The notes beneath the pieces are model-generated. The model saw only the letters and a program-made list of their open reading frames with translations. It ran no database searches and was not told where the DNA came from. The position numbers and the translations under genes are program-made. A stretch of DNA of 64,000 nucleotides from a virus. Shown here one piece after another: positions 15,964 to 23,939 of this stretch (within the stretch, counting starts at the first letter, position 1; every line of letters begins with the position of its first letter). The DNA is taken from positions 1 to 64,000 of IMG/VR virus record IMGVR_UViG_3300048838_000238; one strand, given 5' to 3'.

Positions 15964-17454
15964 CTACTCCAGTTCGATGGCCGCTCTTTGAGTCGGCTGG
16001 ATCATCTGTGCCGCGCCAGCCTTGCGGTAGAAACCGCGATATGACGCCGACAAGTACCGTCCGTCGCAACCGTCACGCAAAGCGTCGATTTGCTCGCCAG
16101 CACTGCGCGACACCGGCACGATGTAGTCCGCTGCTTGCTTGAGCGTGATCCCTTGCAGGTATGCCAGTTCACAGCAGTTCTCGATTTCGGCGCCGGTCCA
16201 GCCGCTGTCGACCGGCTTGTTCATGATGTACTTGCCGGGCAGCTCGTACTTGCCGATGTACATGGCCCAAATCGAGTCGCGCTCTTTATCGGTCGGCAAG
16301 TCAAAGAAAAACGTGCCGAGCTTAAACCTTCGGCGCAATTCTGGTTTGAGTGACTGAATGGAATTGCACGTTGCCACCCAGATCGCGTTACCGTTGGAAA
16401 CACTGGTGATGACCTTCAGCGCCTGTCGAATGGTCTTCTCTGATTCCCCGACGAGGCTTCCCTTGGCACTTCCCAGGTCTAACTGGATGGTCGGAACGCC
16501 CGCTTCGTTGCCGAGTGACTTCGCGACGGCGCTCTTGCCGGAACCGGCTGGTCCCAGGAAGATCGCGCCGCGGCTGCGCCGGTCCTGCATGTACGTCAGC
16601 AAGCAGCCGAGTTGGTCTTGCGAAACTCCAGACGTGTCGCCTTCGCCGCCGAGCGCCTTTTCGATCTCATCCAGGAAGATTATCGCGTTCGGGCGGGCCG
16701 GGCCGGATATGACGCGACCAAGGAATTCCTTGACGTTATCGTAGCCGCCGATGTCCTTGAACCGATTTCCTTCGCGCCACACACTGAGCGCCGGGCACTG
16801 TTCGATTTGCTGCCGCTTCCGCTCCCACAGGTCGTCGACATGAATACCTTCACGGGTGAAGCTCATCGCGATAGCCTGTTCAGCAGCAAACGCTGACAGC
16901 CCTTGTACGGCTTCGACGGCGCGAACTCGCGTTTCATCCGGCACCGGCACCTGCGCTGCGACCGATACCGAATCAACCACTTGACCGAGTTGCTCGCCGG
17001 TGGGGAGCGGATCGTCCAGGCATAACACGTCGTTTTGCAACTCGGCTGGCAACCGGAAGTCTGGACCAAGTAACACGAGCGTCCGCTTGTCACCCTTGAA
17101 TAAGTCGCGGACATTGCAGATCGCCTGCAAGAAGTCGACTTTCTCCAGGAAGCGATTTCCCATGTGGATGAAGAAGATCGTTTTGGCTGGCAGCCGTTCG
17201 CCGGCCAGAACTGCAAGCTGTTCGTTGCCAGCGGTCGCATCTGCTAGGTCGCCGACGGCGCCCACGGCCTCTAGTCCCAGGTCGTTAATCGCTTTCATGC
17301 CGCGCATCACGTCCCACTGGACGATTGGTGTATTGCCGTTGCTAACTTCCAGGATACGGTTAATGATCGCGGTCGGATCGGGGGTGCTGATTGCCATCAG
17401 CGGAACGGCTGCGTTACGGGCGGCTTTGAATTGTTTGAGAATATCGGCAGACAT
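15964..17454 (-). CDS. Ycf46-like AAA ATPase with permuted core
   Basis: 496 residues. Residues 1-230 match the Ycf46 N-terminal domain (PLMAISTPDP, KTIFFIHMGNRF, TLVLLGPDFRLPAELQ). The AAA core is rearranged: GGYDNVKEFL, then Walker B IIFLDEIEKALGG (258-270), then Walker A GPAGSGKSA (301-309), then LVGESEKTIRQAL, sensor-1-like VATCNS (360-365) and Arg residues ELRRRF. In normal Ycf46/AAA proteins Walker A comes first. Key residues all look intact, so an active ATPase is likely. Partners DUF1257 and DUF2997 are encoded downstream. Promoter at 17483-17530. Confidence 0.88.
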   Translation of the reverse strand: MSADILKQFKAARNAAVPLMAISTPDPTAIINRILEVSNGNTPIVQWDVMRGMKAINDLGLEAVGAVGDLADATAGNEQLAVLAGERLPAKTIFFIHMGNRFLEKVDFLQAICNVRDLFKGDKRTLVLLGPDFRLPAELQNDVLCLDDPLPTGEQLGQVVDSVSVAAQVPVPDETRVRAVEAVQGLSAFAAEQAIAMSFTREGIHVDDLWERKRQQIEQCPALSVWREGNRFKDIGGYDNVKEFLGRVISGPARPNAIIFLDEIEKALGGEGDTSGVSQDQLGCLLTYMQDRRSRGAIFLGPAGSGKSAVAKSLGNEAGVPTIQLDLGSAKGSLVGESEKTIRQALKVITSVSNGNAIWVATCNSIQSLKPELRRRFKLGTFFFDLPTDKERDSIWAMYIGKYELPGKYIMNKPVDSGWTGAEIENCCELAYLQGITLKQAADYIVPVSRSAGEQIDALRDGCDGRYLSASYRGFYRKAGAAQMIQPTQRAAIELE

Positions 17455-17482
17455 TGTGTTTCTCTCCGCGTTTTAGAACAAC

Positions 17483-17530
17483 CTACATCGTAGTGATATA
17501 TGTAGTTCGCCGCGAGATGCACGATATTGG
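17483..17530 (-). promoter_or_regulatory. FliA-like promoter with operator
   Basis: Minus strand: CCAATATCG, 10 nt, GGCGAACTAC, then operator ATATATC/ACTAC/GATGTAG. More degenerate than other copies. It lies between the helicase stop (17531) and the AAA ATPase start (17454). Confidence 0.65.
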
Positions 17531-18730
17531 TTATTTCATAACCACATTTGTCAGCAGCTTCCTGCCAGAATGAAATGCCCACGACTCGCCCCTCTTGCCG
17601 CCCGGCTTCAGCACCATATTGTCGATCCGTCCAAACTTCCTCACGAGGCCAACCATGTCGATCACCAGAGCCGACGGCTTGCGAGAATGCGTCCTGATGG
17701 CCCGGCCAACTTGTTGGTAGTAGACGGCCAATGACATAGTCGGTCGCGCCAGAATCACGCAATCGAGTTCCGGGTAGTCGAATCCGATCGAAAGCACTCC
17801 CACGTTTGCGACCGCCGGGATATCGCCAGCACGAAACCGACGAATGACATCGTCCCGTTCTAGCGGATTCGTTTCCGCAGCGACCACAGCCACGCCGGGC
17901 ACGTTATCCGCCAGAGACTTTGCTTCCTTGACGAATCGAGTGAAGATCAGCGGCTTGCGACCGCTCTGCATGGCAGACTTGGTTTCAGCAACTAGTCGTC
18001 CGAAAAAGTCTCTGCCCATCGACCGTTCGACAGAAGCGTCCGTGTAGTCGGCACCAGTCGAATTCGGCTTGAGCAAGCTCGTATCGATCGCCAGCGAATC
18101 CCGGTACTCCAGAGGGCAAAGATAGCCGTCAGCAAACAGGTCCGTGATTTGCGAGTAGTGAACCAGATCGCGGAAGATGCGAGGCCGCGTTCGCGTTAGA
18201 AACCTCAACTCGCTCCCGAATGAGTTGCTAGCCAGTCGAAACGGAGTCGCTGTCAATCCCAAGATGCGGCTGCCGGCCATCGCCGCAACGAAGTCGCGAT
18301 ACATGCCACCCTTCGGATTCACTAAGTGGCATTCGTCTATCAGGACGTACGGTATTCCCGAAAACTTTGCGACTGCCTTATGAACGCTTCCGATCGTGGC
18401 CAGCGTCACCGATCCGATTTGCTTGCTGCCAAAACTGGCTGAGTAGATTTTAGGACGGCATCCGTAGCTGGCCAACTTGGCGGCGTTCTGCTCTAAGATT
18501 TCCTTCGTCGGCTGAAAGACGAGCGTGTCGCCTGGCAAGCGATCCACGATGTTCGCGATCACAAGACTTTTGCCGCTTCCTGTCGGTGCAACAACGATAC
18601 CGTGCCTGTCACGTCGACCGTCGGCAAGGTAGTTCACCGATGACTCGACGGCATCCCTCTGATACGGACGTAGCGTGTACGTCTTGGCCTGCGAGCTGAT
18701 GTCGAACAGTTCTGCTTGCGATGTGGTCAT
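17531..18730 (-). CDS. Superfamily II DNA/RNA helicase
   Basis: 399 residues from ATG 18730, which overlaps the upstream stop as ATGA. Motifs: Q-like LRPYQRDAV, Walker A APTGSGKS (~50), DECH (~143), LTATPFR (~175) and motif VI QQVGRAIR (~355). Build resembles UvsW/RadD-like repair and branch-migration helicases. Residues 5-9 are QAELF, a clamp-binding-like motif on the N-terminal tail. Likely acts in replication or recombination. Confidence 0.85.
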   Translation of the reverse strand: MTTSQAELFDISSQAKTYTLRPYQRDAVESSVNYLADGRRDRHGIVVAPTGSGKSLVIANIVDRLPGDTLVFQPTKEILEQNAAKLASYGCRPKIYSASFGSKQIGSVTLATIGSVHKAVAKFSGIPYVLIDECHLVNPKGGMYRDFVAAMAGSRILGLTATPFRLASNSFGSELRFLTRTRPRIFRDLVHYSQITDLFADGYLCPLEYRDSLAIDTSLLKPNSTGADYTDASVERSMGRDFFGRLVAETKSAMQSGRKPLIFTRFVKEAKSLADNVPGVAVVAAETNPLERDDVIRRFRAGDIPAVANVGVLSIGFDYPELDCVILARPTMSLAVYYQQVGRAIRTHSRKPSALVIDMVGLVRKFGRIDNMVLKPGGKRGESWAFHSGRKLLTNVVMK

Positions 18731-19011
18731 TCGGAAACAACCTCCAGGATTGTCAGTGGCCACGGCATCATGTATTTGTGAGCCTTGTCGATCCGCATGT
18801 TCGCGCACCGTTCGAACCTGAACGAACTGGGCCGCTCCCGGCTAAAGCAGAGCGCCAAGAAGCTCTCACCGGACTGGTTTACCCGGATCGGACTGGTGAC
18901 ACGACTAGTTACTACTCCCTCGCTATCGGTGTAGTCAAAGAGTAGCACGACGTCGGTGTCGTTCTGAGTGCGCCGGACCATGCCGTGCATATTGCGGAGT
19001 TCAGGTTGCAT
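18727..19011 (-). CDS. Stand-alone WYL-like small protein
   Basis: 94 residues after AAGGAACACC. VLLFDYTDSEGVVTSR-VTSPIRV, SFLALCFSRERPSSFRFER and CANMRI follow the WYL-domain pattern (strand, R..P, LxAxCxxR, RxFRxxRI) without a DNA-binding N-terminus. WYL domains sense ligands, often nucleic acid, in repressors and helicase partners. It is stop-start coupled to the helicase gene, so a regulator or accessory of the helicase is possible. Confidence 0.55.
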   Translation of the reverse strand: MQPELRNMHGMVRRTQNDTDVVLLFDYTDSEGVVTSRVTSPIRVNQSGESFLALCFSRERPSSFRFERCANMRIDKAHKYMMPWPLTILEVVSE

Positions 19012-19525
19012 CTGGTGTTCCTTTCGGGCTGATTGGTCCGTAGAGCCTCAGTACGTTTCCGACTGCTCGAAGATCGGCAGTAGTAAATCCCTCGTGAAGT
19101 TCGACTAGGTTAAATAACGTGTGAGAAGCGGATATCATCACCTCGCATATCCAGAGTCCAGGTCCGCTCGGTCGGTCCATCCACTTCGGCGCGGCTTCAA
19201 CAAGAGAGTTAAGACGCATCAGTTCCGACTTAACCTCAATGGCATCGTCAGTAAACTCAGGAAGAAAGTCGGCGCTCACCATTAGGTCTAACTTGTGGAT
19301 TGCGCTCTTTGTGAGTTCGTGCATCGCGTTTAACCTTTCGGGGCTTGGGATCTCGCCTCTCAGGTGCTTGGCGACGATCTCTTTCACGTCGCTCAGATTC
19401 AGCCCCCCGACAGATCCTCTGTCATCGCACAGAAGGACACTGGAGACGGGACCAATTCCGTCTACTGTCGTGAAGATGGCGGCGGCAATCGCTTCTGCCG
19501 CCACGGCGATTTCTTCCTCGTTCAT
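19001..19525 (-). CDS. Hypothetical protein (174 aa)
   Basis: ATG after CTGGAGTAGCGAG. Mostly helical: Ala-rich N-terminus (EEIAVAAEAIAAAIFTTVDG), then VKEIVAKHLRGEIPSPERLN and a long middle helix pair. No recognised family. Overlaps the WYL-like gene by 11 bp. Confidence 0.55.
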   Translation of the reverse strand: MNEEEIAVAAEAIAAAIFTTVDGIGPVSSVLLCDDRGSVGGLNLSDVKEIVAKHLRGEIPSPERLNAMHELTKSAIHKLDLMVSADFLPEFTDDAIEVKSELMRLNSLVEAAPKWMDRPSGPGLWICEVMISASHTLFNLVELHEGFTTADLRAVGNVLRLYGPISPKGTPDAT

Positions 19526-19529
19526 CTCG

Positions 19530-19616
19530 CTACTCCAGTGTCAGCGCGGCGTAAACGACTACCGCCACTGCCAATAAGACGGTTACAACGCTAAGCACGA
19601 TCAAGATTACGGTCAC
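19530..19616 (-). CDS. 28-aa single-span membrane peptide
   Basis: GTG start 5 nt after AAAGGAGT. Almost entirely one transmembrane helix (ILIVLSVVTVLLAVAVVVYA). First ORF after the promoter at 19651-19689; its stop is 5 nt before the next ATG. Good RBS and position make it likely translated; function unknown. Confidence 0.55.
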   Translation of the reverse strand: MTVILIVLSVVTVLLAVAVVVYAALTLE

Positions 19617-19650
19617 GGGTGACTCCTTTCGAGGTTCTTTGTTCCTGCCA

Positions 19651-19689
19651 GTTATTCGCCGCGACCTGGCGTATATCGGAACGATATAG
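19651..19689 (-). promoter_or_regulatory. FliA-like promoter with operator over the -35
   Basis: Minus strand: operator CTATATC/GTTCC/GATATAC whose right arm forms the -35 (CCGATATAC), 10 nt, GGCGAATAAC. It sits inside the last codons of 19652-20074. Drives the membrane peptide, 19001, WYL-like and helicase genes. Confidence 0.75.
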
Positions 19690-20074
19690 TCTCAGTCCGA
19701 AAGAATTCCACAATGTGCCGCAGCACTTCCATTTCGTCAATGGAGTCGGCCGCGCGGCCGCGCAAGGTATTCAGCAAGACGCGGTCGTAATGCTCAAAAT
19801 CCACGAGCGCCTTGAGCGCGTACTGCCTGGCTAGAGGCCAGATCGCGTAGTCTCCGAATTCATCGTGATGGGCGCGGCACGGAAATAGCCAAGCAGCGCG
19901 TTCTTGATAAGCGGCTTCACGGATTCCGCTGCCACGGGTTATCTCGTGGATGTCGCTACCGCGAGATTTGCACCTCGGGACCGGGCAGCGAAAGAGCATG
20001 TCCGCGCGAAAGGTCTCTCTGGCGTCTTCCATCTGGCGGACTACCTTCCGGCGCTTAGTGCTTTGGTGCCGCAT
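19652..20074 (-). CDS. HNH-type endonuclease candidate
   Basis: 140 residues from ATG 20074. RCPVPRC, DIHEITRGS, LFPCRAHHDEFG follow the pattern of small phage HNH/NinG-like nucleases: a Cys pair, His-containing strand, then PCRxHHD. Phages use such proteins in recombination or packaging-linked nicking. The metal ligands are only inferred. Confidence 0.55.
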   Translation of the reverse strand: MRHQSTKRRKVVRQMEDARETFRADMLFRCPVPRCKSRGSDIHEITRGSGIREAAYQERAAWLFPCRAHHDEFGDYAIWPLARQYALKALVDFEHYDRVLLNTLRGRAADSIDEMEVLRHIVEFFRTETISFRYTPGRGE

Positions 20075-20441
20075 CGGATACCGCTCCCTTCTGCGCGTCG
20101 TACTGACGGATGCCCCACACGAGAGCGTGGCAGCACCAGAGGAAGCGGAATGTGTATTCGCGAAGCCGGTGCTCGCTGATGTCGATTTGAAAACCGTCGT
20201 GCTCGAATTCGTAGAGACGACTGCGAAAGGCGTCCTCACCATGCTCAGCGTAAAATTCCAAGTCTTCGTCATCAACAGCTTGCCGAACCGAGTCCGATGC
20301 CTCGCAGTCGTCTAGGTAGTCCCGCAGAACTTGCCGGGCGATATCTAGCGAATACTCTTCGATGCCGCTTCTATCGGATGCCTGGCACTTCTGCGCCCAA
20401 TAACTTTCATCGAACGCGATCGGTCGCCCTAGGCATGTCAT
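20055..20441 (-). CDS. Hypothetical protein (128 aa)
   Basis: ATG after AAGGACTG. Acidic, helical protein (SLDIARQVLRDYLDDCEASD) with an aromatic C-terminal half (YTFRFLWCCHALVWGI). Overlaps the HNH gene by 20 bp. Unrecognised. Confidence 0.55.
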   Translation of the reverse strand: MTCLGRPIAFDESYWAQKCQASDRSGIEEYSLDIARQVLRDYLDDCEASDSVRQAVDDEDLEFYAEHGEDAFRSRLYEFEHDGFQIDISEHRLREYTFRFLWCCHALVWGIRQYDAQKGAVSDAAPKH

Positions 20442-20445
20442 GGAT

Positions 20446-20736
20446 TCAGTCCTTTGTCTCGAATAGCGATGCTTGGGATTCCGTCCTGTCGGCGGCGCTC
20501 GCCTCTTTGGCCTTTTGCTTCTGCCGCTTCAGCACCCACTTAACGACGTCCTCTCGGATCAGCGAGTCGTCCGATGGGTTGTAGACGAAGTGTTTGCCTT
20601 GCACTTTACAGCCGCCGTAATGACGCGCTATCGACAGTTGCGTCCGGCTGACTTGTGCATAGGCGACGCTTTCATCCGCGCCGAACTCGGCCTTCAATTC
20701 GTCCTGGAACTCTTTCAGCGTTTCGATCGTTACCAC
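20446..20736 (-). CDS. DNA-associated small protein with clamp-like tail
   Basis: 96 residues. The fold looks like a small helical domain (LKEFQDELKAEFGADE) followed by HYGGCKVQGKHFVYNPSDD, a charged helix and a tail with QASLF ten residues from the end. QASLF fits the beta-clamp motif. No family recognised; a replication-associated role is inferred from the tail. Confidence 0.55.
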   Translation of the reverse strand: MVTIETLKEFQDELKAEFGADESVAYAQVSRTQLSIARHYGGCKVQGKHFVYNPSDDSLIREDVVKWVLKRQKQKAKEASAADRTESQASLFETKD

Positions 20737-20756
20737 GCGGTTATTGCCTTCCGTGT

Positions 20757-20960
20757 TCAGGGCTTCAATAGGGCGCGAACAGCACGGACGAGGTCGTGCT
20801 CCATGCCTCGGGGAGCCAGCCGATCGACAATCCGGATCAGCAGTTCCCGGTGTTCGCGCAGAGACGCGATCAGGATCTCTTTCTCTTCCAGAAGATCGGC
20901 GATTGACATTAACTGTTCGCCGGCAGCGCGGACTTCCTTGCTATCGCGTTCTTCATCCAT
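20757..20960 (-). CDS. Short coiled-coil protein (67 aa)
   Basis: ATG 20960 selected over a longer frame that overlaps the upstream gene. Charged helices (MSIADLLEEKEILIASLREH) with heptad pattern suggest a coiled-coil dimer. Unrecognised. Confidence 0.5.
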   Translation of the reverse strand: MDEERDSKEVRAAGEQLMSIADLLEEKEILIASLREHRELLIRIVDRLAPRGMEHDLVRAVRALLKP

Positions 20961-21004
20961 GTTTTCGATTTCCGTTTTCTGGCGGTGGGGGGGAAAGGAG
21001 GGTG

Positions 21005-22120
21005 TTAAATGCGGGGTGCTGATTCGGGCAGAATTCTCACTCGAAGGTCTTCCGGCCATTCGGACATATCGCCACCTTTTTTATCGCGCAGATTCAGCTT
21101 ACGGTGGCAGCCGTAGCCTTCCTCGGCGTTCGATCCGAGTTGCTTGACGAACACTGGCACCGACTCGGATTCGCACTGCATAACGATGTCGCTTATCCAT
21201 GTCGCACGGCATGGCCTCGCATTGTGTCCGCTCTCACCGCCGACGATCACCCAGTCGATAGCTCGACCGCCACGCTCGCCATCGCATCCGCACTCTGAGA
21301 TTGTTCCGTTGCAACATGGCGATGTGAGGTATTCGTCTAGATCAACTGGCCCCAATAACGGTTCGCAACTCAAGAACAACACCGGTGCCAGATCGCGGCA
21401 CTCGACCAACACGTTGATGCGTTTTTTGGCCTGCTCTTGGTTCTCGACCGAAGTCCCGAGCATGACGTTAGAACGATACCAATAGCCGCCACACTCACGA
21501 TTAAGCTCAAGATTTGCAGGCTGGCATCGCGCCCGACAATACCAACCCTCTTCATTCGGTAAGTATTCAAGCTCCGAACTACATGAACAGCACTTGCGTC
21601 CTTCCGGCAATCGCCTAGGAGTCATCCGCCGGATATTCTCCGGCCGCTTCGTCAGCAGCATGAAGATCAAGTTCTGACATTCGTCGAACAACGAGAACGC
21701 TTCCTCGCGAAGATCATTAATTGTCAGCCACCGCAGTTCGTCGTCGCACTTCGTGCATTTACAGGAAACGAGCAACGCTTGCGGCACACATCGCAATCCA
21801 CAAGCGTTCTGGCACGTCGCAACTCTTTCTCCGTTGTGATCCACGATCGGACCGTCAAACTCTTCAAAGAAGTCAGCTAAGTCGTTCACGAACACGGTAT
21901 CGACCCGCCCAGCAGCCTTGGCCTTTTTGTTCAGCTTGCGAATTAACGCTGGTCCGCCCTTGGTCCACTTACGAGGCTTGAGTTTGCCCCACACGTCGTT
22001 GCCGACACGCTTCTCAAATGACTCTGCGTAGCAGTGGGCGCAGCCGGCGCTGATCTTGGTACAGCCTTCCCAAAAGGACGCGGTGTGATCGGCCCACTGA
22101 ATCTTCGTATTCTCACCCAT
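21005..22120 (-). CDS. DUF5131 (phage Gp37/Gp68) family protein
   Basis: 371 residues from ATG 22120. Opens with TKIQWADHTASFWEGCTKIS and GCAHCYAES, the family's Cys signature, which resembles a radical-SAM-like iron-sulfur site. Then LTKRPENI, MLGTSVENQ, FLSCEPLLG and WVIVGGESG, all DUF5131 hallmarks. Includes an unusual Cys-rich insertion (CKCTKCDDE, CCSCSSE) that looks like extra zinc ribbons. Common in phages and plasmids; reaction unknown. Confidence 0.85.
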   Translation of the reverse strand: MGENTKIQWADHTASFWEGCTKISAGCAHCYAESFEKRVGNDVWGKLKPRKWTKGGPALIRKLNKKAKAAGRVDTVFVNDLADFFEEFDGPIVDHNGERVATCQNACGLRCVPQALLVSCKCTKCDDELRWLTINDLREEAFSLFDECQNLIFMLLTKRPENIRRMTPRRLPEGRKCCSCSSELEYLPNEEGWYCRARCQPANLELNRECGGYWYRSNVMLGTSVENQEQAKKRINVLVECRDLAPVLFLSCEPLLGPVDLDEYLTSPCCNGTISECGCDGERGGRAIDWVIVGGESGHNARPCRATWISDIVMQCESESVPVFVKQLGSNAEEGYGCHRKLNLRDKKGGDMSEWPEDLRVRILPESAPRI

Positions 22121-22124
22121 GACG

Positions 22125-23009
22125 TTACTTGCCTTTCGCTTTCTTGCGACGTTCGCGCTGTCCTGCTGGTGAGTACCAGTATGCAGGCGTGTTTCCGGCA
22201 CCTTCAAAGTACTCAACAGAGTCGGCTGCTAGTTTCTTCAGCGACTCCGGTGTGCCGTCCCGACCGAAGATGTTGAACGTCACGTCGCGCACATAAGTCG
22301 GTTTGAGTAGGTCTAGCAATGTCGCGCGGATCGCGACCTTCACTTTTTTTTGGAACTTCGTTTCACGCCATGCGATTTCGCGCTTGTTCATTTTCGGCAG
22401 TCGCACCTCGGGATGATGCTCTTTGATGAGTTCGCTGAGCCACCACATCATCTCCCACTGATTCTTGCGGCCGATGGCATTCCCTCGCTGGTCGATCTTG
22501 CGGCCGTCGGCGAGTTTCCAAGCGCCCCACACCATACCGTCTTCTGGATCGCCGGCCGCGTAGACGAGCGTATCCTCGTCACCTTCGACTTTGCCCTGTC
22601 CGAGTTGGTACAGATAGCGGCCCTTAGTGTTCCACCAGTTGGTGATTGCTTTACTTTTCCGCGCGATGTACGACTCTCGTCCAGGATCGGCGCTGAGTTG
22701 CTTCAAGACGTCCTTGGTACACCGAACGGCAAAGTGCAGATTTGACCCGCCCATGTAAGGCGTCACACACAGATAGAACCCCTTGATGGGAGTCGTCAGA
22801 TTCCAACTCATCAGATTCTTGTACGGATCGCTACCAGCGTTCGGCCATCCGAAGCGGCGAAGCATGTAGCAGCACAGCCACGGCCCTGGAATCTCGGTTC
22901 CGAATATCTCGTCGGCGATACCGCCCGGGTCGATCGTGCCGTTAGACGCGAACCCACTAAGTCGATCGCCTTGATCGTCGAGATACGTCTTAAATACTTT
23001 CCTTGGCAT
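22125..23009 (-). CDS. Hypothetical phage protein (294 aa)
   Basis: Trp-rich alpha/beta protein with FGWPNAGSDPYKNLMSWNLT and LCVTPYMGGSNLHFAVRC, and a lysine-rich C-terminus ending RKKAKGK. ATG at 23009 is 3 nt past the zinc-peptide stop, and the gene ends 5 nt before the DUF5131 start. No recognised family; basic tail would suit nucleic-acid contact. Confidence 0.6.
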   Translation of the reverse strand: MPRKVFKTYLDDQGDRLSGFASNGTIDPGGIADEIFGTEIPGPWLCCYMLRRFGWPNAGSDPYKNLMSWNLTTPIKGFYLCVTPYMGGSNLHFAVRCTKDVLKQLSADPGRESYIARKSKAITNWWNTKGRYLYQLGQGKVEGDEDTLVYAAGDPEDGMVWGAWKLADGRKIDQRGNAIGRKNQWEMMWWLSELIKEHHPEVRLPKMNKREIAWRETKFQKKVKVAIRATLLDLLKPTYVRDVTFNIFGRDGTPESLKKLAADSVEYFEGAGNTPAYWYSPAGQRERRKKAKGK

Positions 23010-23012
23010 CGA

Positions 23013-23144
23013 TTAATCTCCAGTTCCTAGTTCGCGTTCACAGTCTTCGCATCGCGGCCGCGTTGGCGGCACGAGGCAGCCGCAATCGCAACTCGATAAT
23101 CCAGATTCGTCGCCTACCGATACGTGAGTTTGTTCTCGCTCCAT
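23013..23144 (-). CDS. 43-aa zinc-ribbon-like peptide
   Basis: ATG 23144, 5 nt after the stop of the preceding mini-gene (TGAGGTGACACGG between). CDCGC and CEDC make a four-Cys set (CDCGCLVPPTRPRCEDC) typical of a tiny zinc ribbon. Ends 3 nt before the next ATG. Likely real; role unknown. Confidence 0.6.
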   Translation of the reverse strand: MEREQTHVSVGDESGLSSCDCGCLVPPTRPRCEDCERELGTGD

Positions 23145-23149
23145 CCGTG

Positions 23150-23248
23150 TCACCTCAGTTCGTAGAAGGTTAAACCGGTCTTAAAGTCCGCCGCGACTAA
23201 TCCGCTGGCGTCCGCGCCCGACTCGACGAATAAAGATCGCTGGGTCAT
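23150..23248 (-). CDS. 32-aa peptide with N-terminal clamp motif
   Basis: ATG 23248 overlaps the preceding stop (ATGA). The 32-residue product begins MTQRSLFVESGADASGL. Residues 3-7, QRSLF, fit the beta-clamp-binding consensus and match the tail of the phage DNA methyltransferase. Too short for an enzyme, so it could be a clamp decoy or adaptor. Tight coupling on both sides supports translation. Confidence 0.55.
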   Translation of the reverse strand: MTQRSLFVESGADASGLVAADFKTGLTFYELR

Positions 23249-23490
23249 TTCTTGAATCCTTTCCCGAAGATCGAATCAAACGCATCCATGATGAAGGCAG
23301 GAGGTTTTGTCGGTGTCTCGTTCATGGAGTTGCGCAGATCATCGAGTTCCGACTGAGCGCCCTCTAAGAACGCTTTACTGACTTGCCTTTTGAACGACGC
23401 CACTGAGAGCGTCATCTCGGATGATTCGCTGATGAGCGCCGGATTGCTACGACATAGGCGTTGCCAGTATTGCTCGAATTCTGCGCTCAT
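23245..23490 (-). CDS. Small hypothetical protein (81 aa)
   Basis: Helical protein (SAEFEQYWQRLCRSNPALIS) with a basic end (FGKGFKK). Coupled by ATGA to the 32-aa clamp-motif peptide. Unrecognised. Confidence 0.55.
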   Translation of the reverse strand: MSAEFEQYWQRLCRSNPALISESSEMTLSVASFKRQVSKAFLEGAQSELDDLRNSMNETPTKPPAFIMDAFDSIFGKGFKK

Positions 23491-23539
23491 GTGAATAACA
23501 CTCGTTGCCTGTTAGTGATCCAGACTTCCGAACCCCCGG

Positions 23540-23914
23540 CTAGAATTCTGTGCATACCCATCCGCCGCCGTCCTTTTTTGTCTGGCGCTTTTCTTGTCGG
23601 AACTTGAACATCCAAAACTTTTCAGCCGCGACCTTGATCTTCACGATACTCTTGTCGTCGATCGGCCCAGCACCTTTGACGTCTATAAATTCCATCGTTC
23701 CGTCAGGGAGCATAACGCCAAAGTCTGGCGTGAACGTGCAACGATCGCCGGTAAGTCGAAACGCGATCGGCTCAAACATCCACTCGACTATCTCGCCGGC
23801 CAGCTTGCGATCCTGAAGGATCTCCGCGTAGGCCGCTTCCGTGACATTCATTTCTCCTGGCTTATGTCGCTTGCCGTACTTCGAGCTATCCCGTCGGAAT
23901 GTGAATCGAGCCAT
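23540..23914 (-). CDS. PD-(D/E)XK-type nuclease (DUF1064-like)
   Basis: 124 residues. TFTPDFGVMLPDGTMEFIDVKG contains the PD...(D/E)xK core (D at PDF, then FIDVKG), and the layout matches DUF1064/phage resolvase-like proteins. Basic ends fit DNA binding. Expected role: structure-specific or recombination nuclease. First gene behind the promoter at 23940-23987. Confidence 0.65.
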   Translation of the reverse strand: MARFTFRRDSSKYGKRHKPGEMNVTEAAYAEILQDRKLAGEIVEWMFEPIAFRLTGDRCTFTPDFGVMLPDGTMEFIDVKGAGPIDDKSIVKIKVAAEKFWMFKFRQEKRQTKKDGGGWVCTEF

Positions 23915-23939
23915 GTTTTCCTTTACGCCTCCGTGCTGT

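Noticed and set aside
18727-23248. Anti-phage defence island
   Set aside because: WYL-like, helicase, HNH and DUF5131 genes are next to each other, but no known defence gene pair is complete and the genes fit a phage replication run.
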